64,000 nt of DNA from UBA8199 sp964507045. GTDB taxonomy: Bacteria > Verrucomicrobiota > Verrucomicrobiia > Limisphaerales > UBA8199. Below are positions 18,458 through 26,126 of this stretch, in pieces (position 1 is the first letter of the stretch; each line of letters begins with the position of its first letter). A program made the position numbers and the translations under genes. The stretch is taken from contig CAZDOO010000006.1 of assembly GCA_964507045.1 (NCBI GenBank), positions 43,726 to 107,725 of the forward strand, written 5' to 3'. Under the pieces are notes generated by a model that was not told the origin of the DNA, ran no database searches, and saw nothing but the letters and a program-made list of their open reading frames with translations.

Positions 18458-19726
18458 TTAGTTCGATTTTGCGGCGGGTTTGGCGGCGGCTGCCGCAGGC
18501 GGCGGCGTCCCCGGTTTCGTGTCCTGGCCCAAGGGCACCTCCTTCACCGGAACCCCGGGCCGCACTTTCTGCATGCCCTCGACGATCACCCGGTCGCCGG
18601 GAGCGAGCCCGGAGGAAACGAGCCATTGATCGCCAATGGCCCGGTCAAGGCTCAGCATGCGTTGGGCAACCTTGCCCGACGCGTCCACAATCAATGCCAC
18701 GGGATTGCCCTTTGGATCGCGTGAGACCGCCTGCTGCGGGATCAGAATGGCTTGGTCGTCAAGACCTTCCTGCACCACCGCGCGGACGAACATGCCCGGC
18801 AAGAGCACCCCATTCGGGTTTTGGAAAACCATCCGCAGTATCACCGAGCCAGTGGTGGGGTCCACTGAAATATCCCGGAATTCCAGCGTCCCCTCCAGCG
18901 CGTAGGGCGAACCATCCGCCAGGATGAGCCGAACCTTGTTCGCGTTCGTCCCCTCGCGTTTGAGCTGCCCCGCCTTCAGCCGCTGCTCCAGTCGTAACAG
19001 GTCGGTAGCCGACTGTGGCACATCCACATAAATGGGGTCCAGTTGCTGAATGGTAGCCAAGGCCACCGGCTGATAGGCTGTCACGATTGCACCATCCGTG
19101 ACAGTGGATGTTCCGATGCGCCCCGAGATCGGCGAGACCACATGGGCGTAATTCAGGTTGATGCGCGCCGTCTCCAGCATCGCCTGGTAATACTTGATGT
19201 CGGCCTCGGTCTGATTCAGCGCTGCCTCCGCATCATCGAAGTCCTGCTGGCTGACCGCCTTGTCGGCCAAGGCCTGCTGGTAGCGGCCCACCCTCGACTT
19301 CAGCGATGGCAGATTTGCCTCCGCCCGGCCCAGGGCAGCCTTGGCATTGTCGAGCGCCGCCTGAAACGGGGCGGGATCAATCTGGTAGAGCTCCTGTCCC
19401 GCTTTGACATCGGCCCCTTCGGTGAACAGGCGTTTGAGAATGAGCCCGTTGACCTGGGGCCGGATTTCCGCGATGCGAAACGGAGAGGTGCGGCCGGGCA
19501 ACTCAGTGGTCAGCAAGACCGACTGCCGGGCCACCGTGATGGTCGCCACTTCCGGCGCCGAGGGCGGGGGCGCTTGGGGCTGGCGATGGCAGGCGGTCAA
19601 CAGGACGGCGCAGGCAGCCGGGAGCAGCCAGCGAGCGAGGGTGTTTGCGCGGCGTGTGATGGGGCACGGTTTCAAGGTCGGCAGGCGATGAGGGTGAGTT
19701 GAATACATAGGAAGCGGGTGTTGCAT
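18458..19726 (-). CDS. RND efflux periplasmic adaptor (membrane fusion) lipoprotein
   Basis: The AcrA/MexA-type adaptor linking pump and channel. A lipobox (AVLLTACH) around residues 40-46 marks a lipoprotein. It is followed by the lipoyl half (LPGRTSPFRIAEIRPQVNGLILKRLFTEGADVKAGQELYQID), a coiled-coil hairpin (residues about 120-190), the second lipoyl half (INLNYAHVVSPISGRIG) and the beta-barrel and proximal domains. The tail is Ala/Lys/Pro-rich. The first ATG gives an unusually long N-region before the signal; an ATG 18 bases inside (19708) is an alternative start. Confidence 0.94.
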   Translation of the reverse strand: MQHPLPMYSTHPHRLPTLKPCPITRRANTLARWLLPAACAVLLTACHRQPQAPPPSAPEVATITVARQSVLLTTELPGRTSPFRIAEIRPQVNGLILKRLFTEGADVKAGQELYQIDPAPFQAALDNAKAALGRAEANLPSLKSRVGRYQQALADKAVSQQDFDDAEAALNQTEADIKYYQAMLETARINLNYAHVVSPISGRIGTSTVTDGAIVTAYQPVALATIQQLDPIYVDVPQSATDLLRLEQRLKAGQLKREGTNANKVRLILADGSPYALEGTLEFRDISVDPTTGSVILRMVFQNPNGVLLPGMFVRAVVQEGLDDQAILIPQQAVSRDPKGNPVALIVDASGKVAQRMLSLDRAIGDQWLVSSGLAPGDRVIVEGMQKVRPGVPVKEVPLGQDTKPGTPPPAAAAAKPAAKSN

Positions 19727-19733
19727 TTGGAGA

Positions 19734-20057
19734 TTAGCTGATTGCGATCAGAGAAACGATTTCATTACGTTCATTGTGGACCTTGCCCATGGCGTTTGGA
19801 TCGAGCGTGGGCTTGCCGTCCACGAGAAAGAGGTATTGGTGATGACCATGCGGCAGCTCCATCCGAATCCGCCAGCCGCCGTCCGGCATCCGGGTCATGG
19901 GATGGGCCAGGGGCTGCCACTGGTTGAAATCGCCAACGAGCGAGACGCTCTTGGCCTGGGGCGCGCGGCAGAAGAAATCCACCAGGTGGAGCACTCGGCG
20001 CCCTGACGGACCTTGCGGCGGTGCGGTTGGACGGGGCTGGTAGAATGCGGTCTCCAT
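19734..20057 (-). CDS. Small glycogen-binding-domain (CBM48/AMPK-beta-like) protein
   Basis: A 107-residue protein consisting almost only of an early-set domain related to CBM48 and the AMPK beta glycogen-binding module: VDFFCRAPQAKSVSLVGDFNQWQ, then MTRMPDGGWRIRMELPHGHHQYLFLVDG with the conserved Trp and the YxFxVDG strand, and ending DPNAMGKVHNERNEIVSLI. Such stand-alone domains are common in Verrucomicrobiota and other phyla, role unknown. Here it sits between the TetR gene (5-base gap) and the adaptor gene (7-base gap), so it is part of the efflux operon. The ATG at 20057 is chosen because the region before it belongs to the TetR coding sequence in another frame. Confidence 0.85.
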   Translation of the reverse strand: METAFYQPRPTAPPQGPSGRRVLHLVDFFCRAPQAKSVSLVGDFNQWQPLAHPMTRMPDGGWRIRMELPHGHHQYLFLVDGKPTLDPNAMGKVHNERNEIVSLIAIS

Positions 20058-20062
20058 AAGGC

Positions 20063-20722
20063 TCAGCGTTTCCGTTGGGGCTGCGGGCGCGCGCGGAAGC
20101 CCGCGGAGAAGAACTGCATCATCTCTGCCAGCACCTTTTCCGTGTCCGCAGGGTTGCAGGCTCCGTGAGTCTCCACCTCGATCTTGCGTGGATTGCATAA
20201 CGTGAAAGCCAGCGCGCCCCAGAGGAATTCAAAGCGCCAGAGCAGGGTGGGGTGCGATAGCCCGGGCAGACTGCGCTGCAGGGCTTTCAGGCAGGCGGTG
20301 CGGATCTCCGCCCGCTGGCGGCGCAACATCTCCTGGGTCTCCGGGTTGGGCTCCGTCACGATGCGGCCGATCAGCCGGGTAATCGCCTGGTGCTTGGCGG
20401 GGGCCTGGGCGGCCAGGCGCAGGGGCGGCAGCAGCATCACCTCCAGTAGCTTCTCCACTGGCAGCGGCCGGCCCTTGGCCGCCGTCTCGAACTCGCGCAG
20501 CAGGGAGAGGTGCTCCTGGCGCAGCGGGTCGAGGCGCCGCTTGAGCACCGCCTCCATCAGCCCGCGCTTGGAGCGAAAGTAGTAATAGACCGTGGCCAGG
20601 TTCACCCGGGCCTCGGTTGCAATGTGGCGCAGCGAGGCGCCCGCAAAGCCAAAGTCCGCGATGGCGTTCTCGGCGGCGTCCAGGATCCGGGTCTGGGGAT
20701 CCGCTTCAGTGGTCTTTGGCAT
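20063..20722 (-). CDS. TetR/AcrR-family repressor of the RND operon
   Basis: A 219-residue TetR-type regulator with an N-terminal helix-turn-helix (TRILDAAENAIADFGFAGASLRHIATEARVNLATVYYYFRSKRGL) and a C-terminal ligand domain of the type found in CecR-like proteins. It is the first gene of the operon that also encodes the CBM48 protein, adaptor, pump and channel. A 23-bp palindrome lies 8 bases 5' of its ATG, so autorepression and co-control of the pump are likely. Confidence 0.95.
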   Translation of the reverse strand: MPKTTEADPQTRILDAAENAIADFGFAGASLRHIATEARVNLATVYYYFRSKRGLMEAVLKRRLDPLRQEHLSLLREFETAAKGRPLPVEKLLEVMLLPPLRLAAQAPAKHQAITRLIGRIVTEPNPETQEMLRRQRAEIRTACLKALQRSLPGLSHPTLLWRFEFLWGALAFTLCNPRKIEVETHGACNPADTEKVLAEMMQFFSAGFRARPQPQRKR

Positions 20723-20729
20723 TGCAGTA

Positions 20730-20752
20730 AACGTTCGTTTTAAACGAACGTT
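20730..20752. promoter_or_regulatory. TetR operator palindrome
   Basis: AACGTTCGTTT - T - AAACGAACGTT is a perfect inverted repeat (11-1-11) just before the TetR start. It is AT-rich in a GC-rich surrounding, as expected of a TetR-family operator overlapping a promoter. It would govern the whole efflux operon. Confidence 0.85.
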
Positions 20753-20894
20753 AAACTAAGCGCCGCCCTGGCTGGCGTCAAACAGAATTTGAAACTTTCT
20801 TGCGGGGGCGTTAGGGTAAGCGCTGAACCGGCCTGGCGCGAGCCCCGGCGGGAGGCAGCGCGCCCCGTGTGCGCCGCGGCCCCCAACGGACGGT

Positions 20895-20933
20895 GGGCGC
20901 CGCCTGACTGGCCCGCGCCCGGGCGCGGCGCCC
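20895..20933. other. GC-rich hairpin between TetR and nitroreductase genes
   Basis: GGGCGCCGC (20895-20903) pairs perfectly with GCGGCGCCC (20925-20933); the loop itself contains the palindrome CGCGCCCGGGCGCG. It lies 20 bases 5' of the nitroreductase ATG. It could be a leader hairpin for that gene. There is no T-run, so a simple terminator is unlikely. Confidence 0.4.
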
Positions 20934-20952
20934 TTAATTCAGCGATACAAAT

Positions 20953-21483
20953 ATGAGCATGAGCACAAACGAACGATTGGACTTTATTCTCGGACGGCGG
21001 AGCATCCGCGTCTATTCGCCTGGCGAGGTGAGCGAGGCGGCGGTAGCGAAGCTCCTGGAGGCGGCCATGGCCGCGCCTTCGGCCATGACCAAGGACCCCT
21101 GGCGGTTCGTGGTGGTGCGGGACAAGCAGACACTGGGCAAGCTGTCCGCACTGCACCCGGGGGCGGCCATGCTCTCTTCGGCGGCGCTGGCTATCGTGGC
21201 CTGCGGCGACCTGGATGCGGCCTTCGAGCGGCAGATCAGCTACCTGCTGCAAGACTGCTCGGCGGCCATCGAGAACCTGCTGCTGGCGGCCCACGCGCAA
21301 GGCCTGGGCGCCTGCTGGGTGGGCATCCATCCCGGCGAAGCCCTCATCCGGCAGGTCAAGGAACTCCTCTCCCTGCCCGCATCCTTCGTTCCCGTCGCGG
21401 TCATCTCGCTCGGCCAACCGGGCGAACAGCCGCCTGCGCGCACCCGCTTCAACTCCAACTACGTCCGCCACGAGAAGTGGTGA
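20953..21483 (+). CDS. Nitroreductase-family FMN protein
   Basis: A 176-residue nitroreductase-fold protein. The FMN-binding signature GRRSIRVYSPGEVSEAAVAKLLEAAMAAPSAMTKDPWRFVVV is near the N-terminus. Further on are DCSAAIENLLLAAHAQGLGACWVGI and the C-terminal SLGQPGEQ strand. It uses NAD(P)H to reduce nitro- or quinone-type compounds; the physiological substrate is unknown. It is divergent from the TetR/efflux operon, and redox-cycling compounds could be common substrates, but that link is inference. Confidence 0.92.
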   Translation: MSMSTNERLDFILGRRSIRVYSPGEVSEAAVAKLLEAAMAAPSAMTKDPWRFVVVRDKQTLGKLSALHPGAAMLSSAALAIVACGDLDAAFERQISYLLQDCSAAIENLLLAAHAQGLGACWVGIHPGEALIRQVKELLSLPASFVPVAVISLGQPGEQPPARTRFNSNYVRHEKW

Positions 21484-21529
21484 CTCTTGCGAACCAGGAC
21501 GCGTTCTGTCGCGTTTCTGCCTGAGTAGT

Positions 21530-23155
21530 TCAGGGCAAATAGACGGAGCGGTAATAGCGCCCCGGGGAGCTGGTCGCGTCGGCGTCTACGAAGGTGAAGG
21601 GCGAGGTATTGGTGGCGAGCGGCATCCAATTAACCAGGTTGGTAGAGGCCTCAATGGCGTAAATGAGGCCGGGCACTCCAGCCAGGTTGACTTGGAATTG
21701 GCCGCCGGGTGAGGAAGGAGGGACGGCGAGGAAGGCCGCGACGGTGATAAAGGGCCTCATCCCGTCGAGTAGCGGGGTGCCAGGAGGCAATCTCGTGGGG
21801 TCCAGGAAGTTCCGATCGAAATTAAACAGGCGGGTCGGAGCGTAATAGTAACTGCCCGGGATCCGAAACTGATTGGTCGCCCTGACGCTGTTGAAGAGGT
21901 TTACAATCGAGGCGTTCAGGGTCAGCACCACCGACGGGCTGCCGTTGCCCCAATCCTCCAGCAAACGTGGCAGGTTTTGCACCCCACCACTGTACTGGGT
22001 CGCGCCGGAACCGGTCGAGCACACCACACCGGTAAGAATTGCAGTGTTTACCGTGGTGCTCCTGGCGATGCGCACGCCAGGACCAAAAGCGTCGTTGCTG
22101 CGGGCGTCCGCCCAGTTCTCCGAAAGGATAGTCAGGGCGTCGGACACCAGGGAGGCTGGGTAGATCGCGGTCGTGTTGGTGGTGCCCAGGTGTGCGGAGT
22201 TCGGGCAGTTGTAACAACCCTTCACGTAAAGCGGGTTGGGTGTTGCCACGGTGAATCCGCTGGGTTGGGGGTGCCCCGCGATGGTCACCATGTTGGTGGG
22301 AATAATCTGGCCATTCAAGAGGCGGACCGCGGTGAGCTGGCTCGGGGAATTGGTACGATTGTCCGCCACATAAAGAATATTAGGGACATTGCAGAGGTCA
22401 TAGACGCCGGCGGCATTCGGGAACTTGGCGTTGACCAGGGCATTGGTAGCGAGCCACTTGCTCAGCAGATCCATCCGGATGTCAGTTGCCTTGGCGGTTT
22501 TGTGTTCGCGCTGATCAACGAAGGCATTGCTGACAACCAGGAAGGGGAAGCTCGTAGCAACCTGGAGGTAGTTGGTGGGACTGGAGTTGGTGGGGTAGTA
22601 ATTCGCGGTGACGCTTGTGGGCGCCGGGTCCGAGGGCGAGTTCTTGAGCGTCACGGTGACAGTCGAGTTGCTGACCAGGAGCACGACTTTGGCTTTATGG
22701 TAATACCGCTGCTGGCCCAGCAGGGAGTTCAGGTCCTCGCTTGCGGGAGGCAGGTTGATGATCTCACGCAGGGCGTCGGGCGTGTGGTTGGTGCCGATGC
22801 CCAGATTAAGAGGCGGCTGGGCTGTAGCTTTGCCGGCGTTGAAGGTGACTGTGTTGGTATATTGACTGGCGAGGTGGCCGAACCAGTCCGGGGCGGCAAT
22901 CGAACCGGCCGTGGTGACCAGGTCGTTAAAAGTCAGGGGGCTGATGGACCCGACATAGATATCCCCATTCGCATGAGTAGCACCGTTGACGGTGAACGGG
23001 GCGCACCAGGTGAACTCAAGCAGCCCATTATAGAAAATCGCGAACTGAAAGACCGGCGTGGAATTGCTTTGGGCCGCAGCCGATGAGACCAGCAGCAGCG
23101 CCAACAGTCCGGCAACATATCGCTTCAGCTTCACTTTCACGCGTAATTCGATCAA
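21530..23155 (-). CDS. Exported protein of unknown function, PilX-like/DUF7305-like
   Basis: A 541-residue secreted protein. A TTG start is supported by an AGGGG Shine-Dalgarno 6 bases before it; a GTG five codons in is an alternative. The signal peptide is YVAGLLALLLVSSAAAQ. The segment FTVNGATHANGDIYVGS followed by a long polar domain is typical of verrucomicrobial proteins annotated as PilX-like or DUF7305. The C-terminal about 70 residues (LIYAIEASTNLVNWMPLATNTSPFTFVDADA, ending RYYRSVYLP) are the short beta module found at the end of many exported verrucomicrobial proteins. There are single Cys pairs (CYNC). No enzymatic motif is seen; a role in surface or pilus structures is possible. 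Confidence 0.65.
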   Translation of the reverse strand: MIELRVKVKLKRYVAGLLALLLVSSAAAQSNSTPVFQFAIFYNGLLEFTWCAPFTVNGATHANGDIYVGSISPLTFNDLVTTAGSIAAPDWFGHLASQYTNTVTFNAGKATAQPPLNLGIGTNHTPDALREIINLPPASEDLNSLLGQQRYYHKAKVVLLVSNSTVTVTLKNSPSDPAPTSVTANYYPTNSSPTNYLQVATSFPFLVVSNAFVDQREHKTAKATDIRMDLLSKWLATNALVNAKFPNAAGVYDLCNVPNILYVADNRTNSPSQLTAVRLLNGQIIPTNMVTIAGHPQPSGFTVATPNPLYVKGCYNCPNSAHLGTTNTTAIYPASLVSDALTILSENWADARSNDAFGPGVRIARSTTVNTAILTGVVCSTGSGATQYSGGVQNLPRLLEDWGNGSPSVVLTLNASIVNLFNSVRATNQFRIPGSYYYAPTRLFNFDRNFLDPTRLPPGTPLLDGMRPFITVAAFLAVPPSSPGGQFQVNLAGVPGLIYAIEASTNLVNWMPLATNTSPFTFVDADATSSPGRYYRSVYLP

Positions 23156-23272
23156 ACGGGACCCCTAACAAGTCTCGTGAATGCAGCAAGATAAGGGCCA
23201 TCACTTATGGAATTGCGAAGTGGTCGGAGCCTCGTTACCTCGGCCACTACTGTCTTGATGGGCTGTTATGCC

Positions 23273-25441
23273 TTACTGAAACGTCCACCTCGACGCGTCC
23301 ACGCCGAGTTGGTCAAAGAGGAAGGTCAGCGTGTCGGCTTGCTCGGCGATCTTGTCCTTGAGGGCGGAGCCGATGCCGTGCCCGGCGCTGGCGGTGCTGC
23401 GGAACAGGATCGGCAAGTCGGAGGCGGTAGCGGCCTGGAGGCGCGCGGCCATCTTGCGGGATTGGGCCGGGTTGACGCGCCCATCATTCTCGCCGGTGCT
23501 CAGCAGCACCGCCGGATATTTCACGCCGTCGCGCACATGGTGAAACGGGGAATAGGCAAAGAGCGCCCGGAACTGCTCCGGGTCTTTGACGGTGCCGAAC
23601 TCCGTGATGTTGAACGCGCCGTTGGGGTCCAGCTCCACGCGCAGCATGTCGTGGATGCCCACCCGGGCAACGACCGCGCGGGCCAGGTCCGGGCGCTGGG
23701 TCAGGAACGCGCCCATCAGCAGCCCGCCGTTGCTGGCGCCTTCCACGGCCAGCTTGGACGGGCTCGTGTAGCGGCGCTTGACGAGGTGCTCCGCCGCCGC
23801 GATGAAGTCGTCGAACACCTGCTGCTTCTGCGTGAGGTTGCCAGCCTTGTGCCAATGCTCGCCGTATTCGCCTCCGCCGCGCAGGTTGGCGGTCACATAG
23901 ACGCCGCCGGCATCGAACCAGATGCGGCGCGTGGAGTCGAAGCCGGGCGAGAGGCTGATCCCGTAACCGCCGTAACCGTAAAGCAGGGTTGGGTTCCGGC
24001 CATCGAGCTTCAGGCCCTTCTGGCGCAGGATGTTCAACGGCACCTTCGTGCCGTCCTTCGAGGTCGCAAACTCGCGCACGACCTCGAGGTCGTCGAAGTC
24101 CACCGGCGCGGTCATGCAAAGCGCGGTGCGGCTGACCTTGCTGGCGGCCGGGTCGTAGGTGAACCAGGCGAACGGTTTCAGGTAGCTGACATTGCCGAAG
24201 ACCACTTCATCGCCGCGCCAGGAATCCAGGCCGGAGACGGTTGAGACCGGGAGGAGGGGGATTGGCCGCGGCCTGGCGCGGCCGCGCGGGTAATAGCGCA
24301 GCTCGGACGGGCCGCCCAGGAGGCAGGCGACATACAGGCCGTGATCGCTGGGGGCAAAACCTTCCACCACGCCCCGGCTTTCGGGCGCGGCCACAGTGGC
24401 CTTCGCCAGGTCGAGCGTCTCCAAGGGCAGGCGCAGCACCTTGCCGCGGGGAGCGCCTTTGCGCGAGAGCAGGTAGAGCGCGCCGTCACGGCCAAACGTC
24501 ACGCGCTTGATGCCGTCGTCGAAGCGCGTCAACTGCCGCCATTCGCCCGCGGCCTCGCGCAAGTAGTGGGCAAAGTCACCGCCGTCGCCATTGGCCACTG
24601 TGGCCAGCACCCAATGGCCGTCCGGACCGGCGGCCAGATCAATCTCAGCGATGCGGGGGAAGTCCCTGCCGATGGCGTATTGGTCGTCCGTGCCCGGCGT
24701 GCCGAGCCGGTGAAACCAGACCTGCTGGTAGAAGTTGAGGTCCGCTTCCGGCCGCTCCCCCGGGTGCGGGTAACGCGTGTAGAAAACGCCCGAGCCGTCC
24801 GCCGTCCACGCCGCGCTGCCGCCGCCGGTGGGGTATTGCACGCGCGGGACTTCGTCCGCGAGCTTGCGGCCGGTATCCACCTTGAAGAAATGCAGCGTGC
24901 CCTGCTCGCTGCCGCCCTCGGAAAGGCAGACGGCGGCCATCCGTCCGTCCGGCGAGGGCACATACCAGTCAATCGCCGTCGTGCCGTTGGGGTTATAGGC
25001 GTTGGGATCGAACACCGTCCGCCACAAGGCCGGGGCGGCGAGCGAGGCGAGCCGCACGAGGACCGGCTGCTGTGCCGGCGGCTTGAAGCGCAGGGCAAAG
25101 ATGCGGCCCTTCCGCTCCTGCAAGTCATAATAGCGGGCCGATTCCTCACCGCGCAGTTGCGCCAACTGCTGGGCGATCCCCTCCCGGTAAGGCAGCCCGG
25201 CGAAGTAAGCGCGCGTGCGCTCGTTCTGCCGGCGCGTCCACTCGCGCACCGCCGGGGCGGAGGCATCTTCAAGCCACTGATAGCCGTCCACGACCGCCGT
25301 GCCGTGGTAGAAGTTGGTTGCCAATTGCGGCGGCGCCGGCACCGACGGCAGCGGCGCGGTCAAGGCAAGCTGCGGCAGAAAGGTCAGGAGAAGGGCGGTC
25401 CTCCGGGTGAGGTGCAGGGCGCGGCTCATCGGTTTGGGCAT
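23273..25441 (-). CDS. Prolyl oligopeptidase family (S9A) serine peptidase, exported
   Basis: A 722-residue S9A peptidase with an N-terminal beta-propeller (about residues 70-430) and a C-terminal alpha/beta-hydrolase domain. The catalytic Ser is in EGASNGGLLMGAFL, the Asp in GENDGRVNPAQSRKM, and the His in SAGHGIGSAL. YGYGGYGISLSP forms the oxyanion region. The start at 25441 gives a signal peptide (MSRALHLTRRTALLLTFLPQLALTA), so it acts in the periplasm or outside, cleaving short proline-containing peptides. It is monocistronic; a 91-bp hairpin element lies 165 bases 5' of the start codon. Confidence 0.95.
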   Translation of the reverse strand: MPKPMSRALHLTRRTALLLTFLPQLALTAPLPSVPAPPQLATNFYHGTAVVDGYQWLEDASAPAVREWTRRQNERTRAYFAGLPYREGIAQQLAQLRGEESARYYDLQERKGRIFALRFKPPAQQPVLVRLASLAAPALWRTVFDPNAYNPNGTTAIDWYVPSPDGRMAAVCLSEGGSEQGTLHFFKVDTGRKLADEVPRVQYPTGGGSAAWTADGSGVFYTRYPHPGERPEADLNFYQQVWFHRLGTPGTDDQYAIGRDFPRIAEIDLAAGPDGHWVLATVANGDGGDFAHYLREAAGEWRQLTRFDDGIKRVTFGRDGALYLLSRKGAPRGKVLRLPLETLDLAKATVAAPESRGVVEGFAPSDHGLYVACLLGGPSELRYYPRGRARPRPIPLLPVSTVSGLDSWRGDEVVFGNVSYLKPFAWFTYDPAASKVSRTALCMTAPVDFDDLEVVREFATSKDGTKVPLNILRQKGLKLDGRNPTLLYGYGGYGISLSPGFDSTRRIWFDAGGVYVTANLRGGGEYGEHWHKAGNLTQKQQVFDDFIAAAEHLVKRRYTSPSKLAVEGASNGGLLMGAFLTQRPDLARAVVARVGIHDMLRVELDPNGAFNITEFGTVKDPEQFRALFAYSPFHHVRDGVKYPAVLLSTGENDGRVNPAQSRKMAARLQAATASDLPILFRSTASAGHGIGSALKDKIAEQADTLTFLFDQLGVDASRWTFQ

Positions 25442-25605
25442 GCGGACAACGTAAGTTCGGCTGCCGTTGGCGGCAAGGCCTTTAGCGCCCCCGGTCCGAC
25501 CTCGGCACCCTCCCGGCGACTCCTTCTGCCCAGCCCCCGCCGCTGGAACCAGCCCGCCTGCTTCCATTGCCACCCTGCCTGGGTACCACCCTCTCTGCTG
25601 GCTCA

Positions 25606-25696
25606 CCTCACCGTCACCTCACCGTATCCTCACCGTAGTACCTCTAATAAGTTATTAGAGGTACTACGGTGAGGATACGGTGAGGTGACGGTGAGG
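25606..25696. repeat. 91-bp hairpin element, copy 2 (44-bp arms, 3-nt loop)
   Basis: Arms 25606-25649 and 25653-25696 are perfectly complementary around the loop AGT. The apex is CCTCTAATA / TATTAGAGG. On the right arm the 11-mers TACTACGGTGA, GGATACGGTGA and GGTGACGGTGA follow each other, and degenerate 11-mers continue past the stem (GGCTACGGTGG, GACTGCGGAGT). The 5' flank (ccctctctgctggctca) matches that of copy 1. Stem length and layout are identical to copy 1 although about a quarter of the stem positions differ. Confidence 0.95.
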
Positions 25697-26126
25697 CTAC
25701 GGTGGGACTGCGGAGTTATACCAATTGGCGGCGGCGGTAGATGTGACGTTCAAGAAGGCGCCGGAATCAAAGAAGAAGCACGGGCAGCAGAAGGACCTCG
25801 GGCTGTAGCGCGGCCTTTGTTGACCCCTCGCACGATGGAAATAGGATTCGCGTGATTGCAGGGTCAAGCTGAGGGAGCCGGGGGAGCCGGGCGAGATCAG
25901 AATGCTCGCCCAGTTCCCGCAGTTGCTGCTGCTTGGTGTACTGGGGCTGATTCTGTGCCCGGGGGCAGTGCCTGGGAGCCCACGCCAGCGGTTACATCAA
26001 CCCGGATGGCAAGTGCCCTTTCCGCCGGGTTACTGGATCAACGGATAGCAGTTGGCTGGTGTTTGCGCCATAGAACAAGGGGCTCCGCCGTAATGACGGT
26101 TGGGCGCAGCGCTGCAGTTGCGGTGA
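25697..26126. other. Intergenic region, possible gene remnant
   Basis: About 430 bases without a clear gene. On the plus strand, codons around 25720-25809 read ELYQLAAAVDVTFKKAPESKKKHGQQKDLGL and then stop. The Lys-rich tail looks like the end of a coding sequence, but there is no start and the frame closes quickly upstream. The rest shows no structure I could support. Confidence 0.3.
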
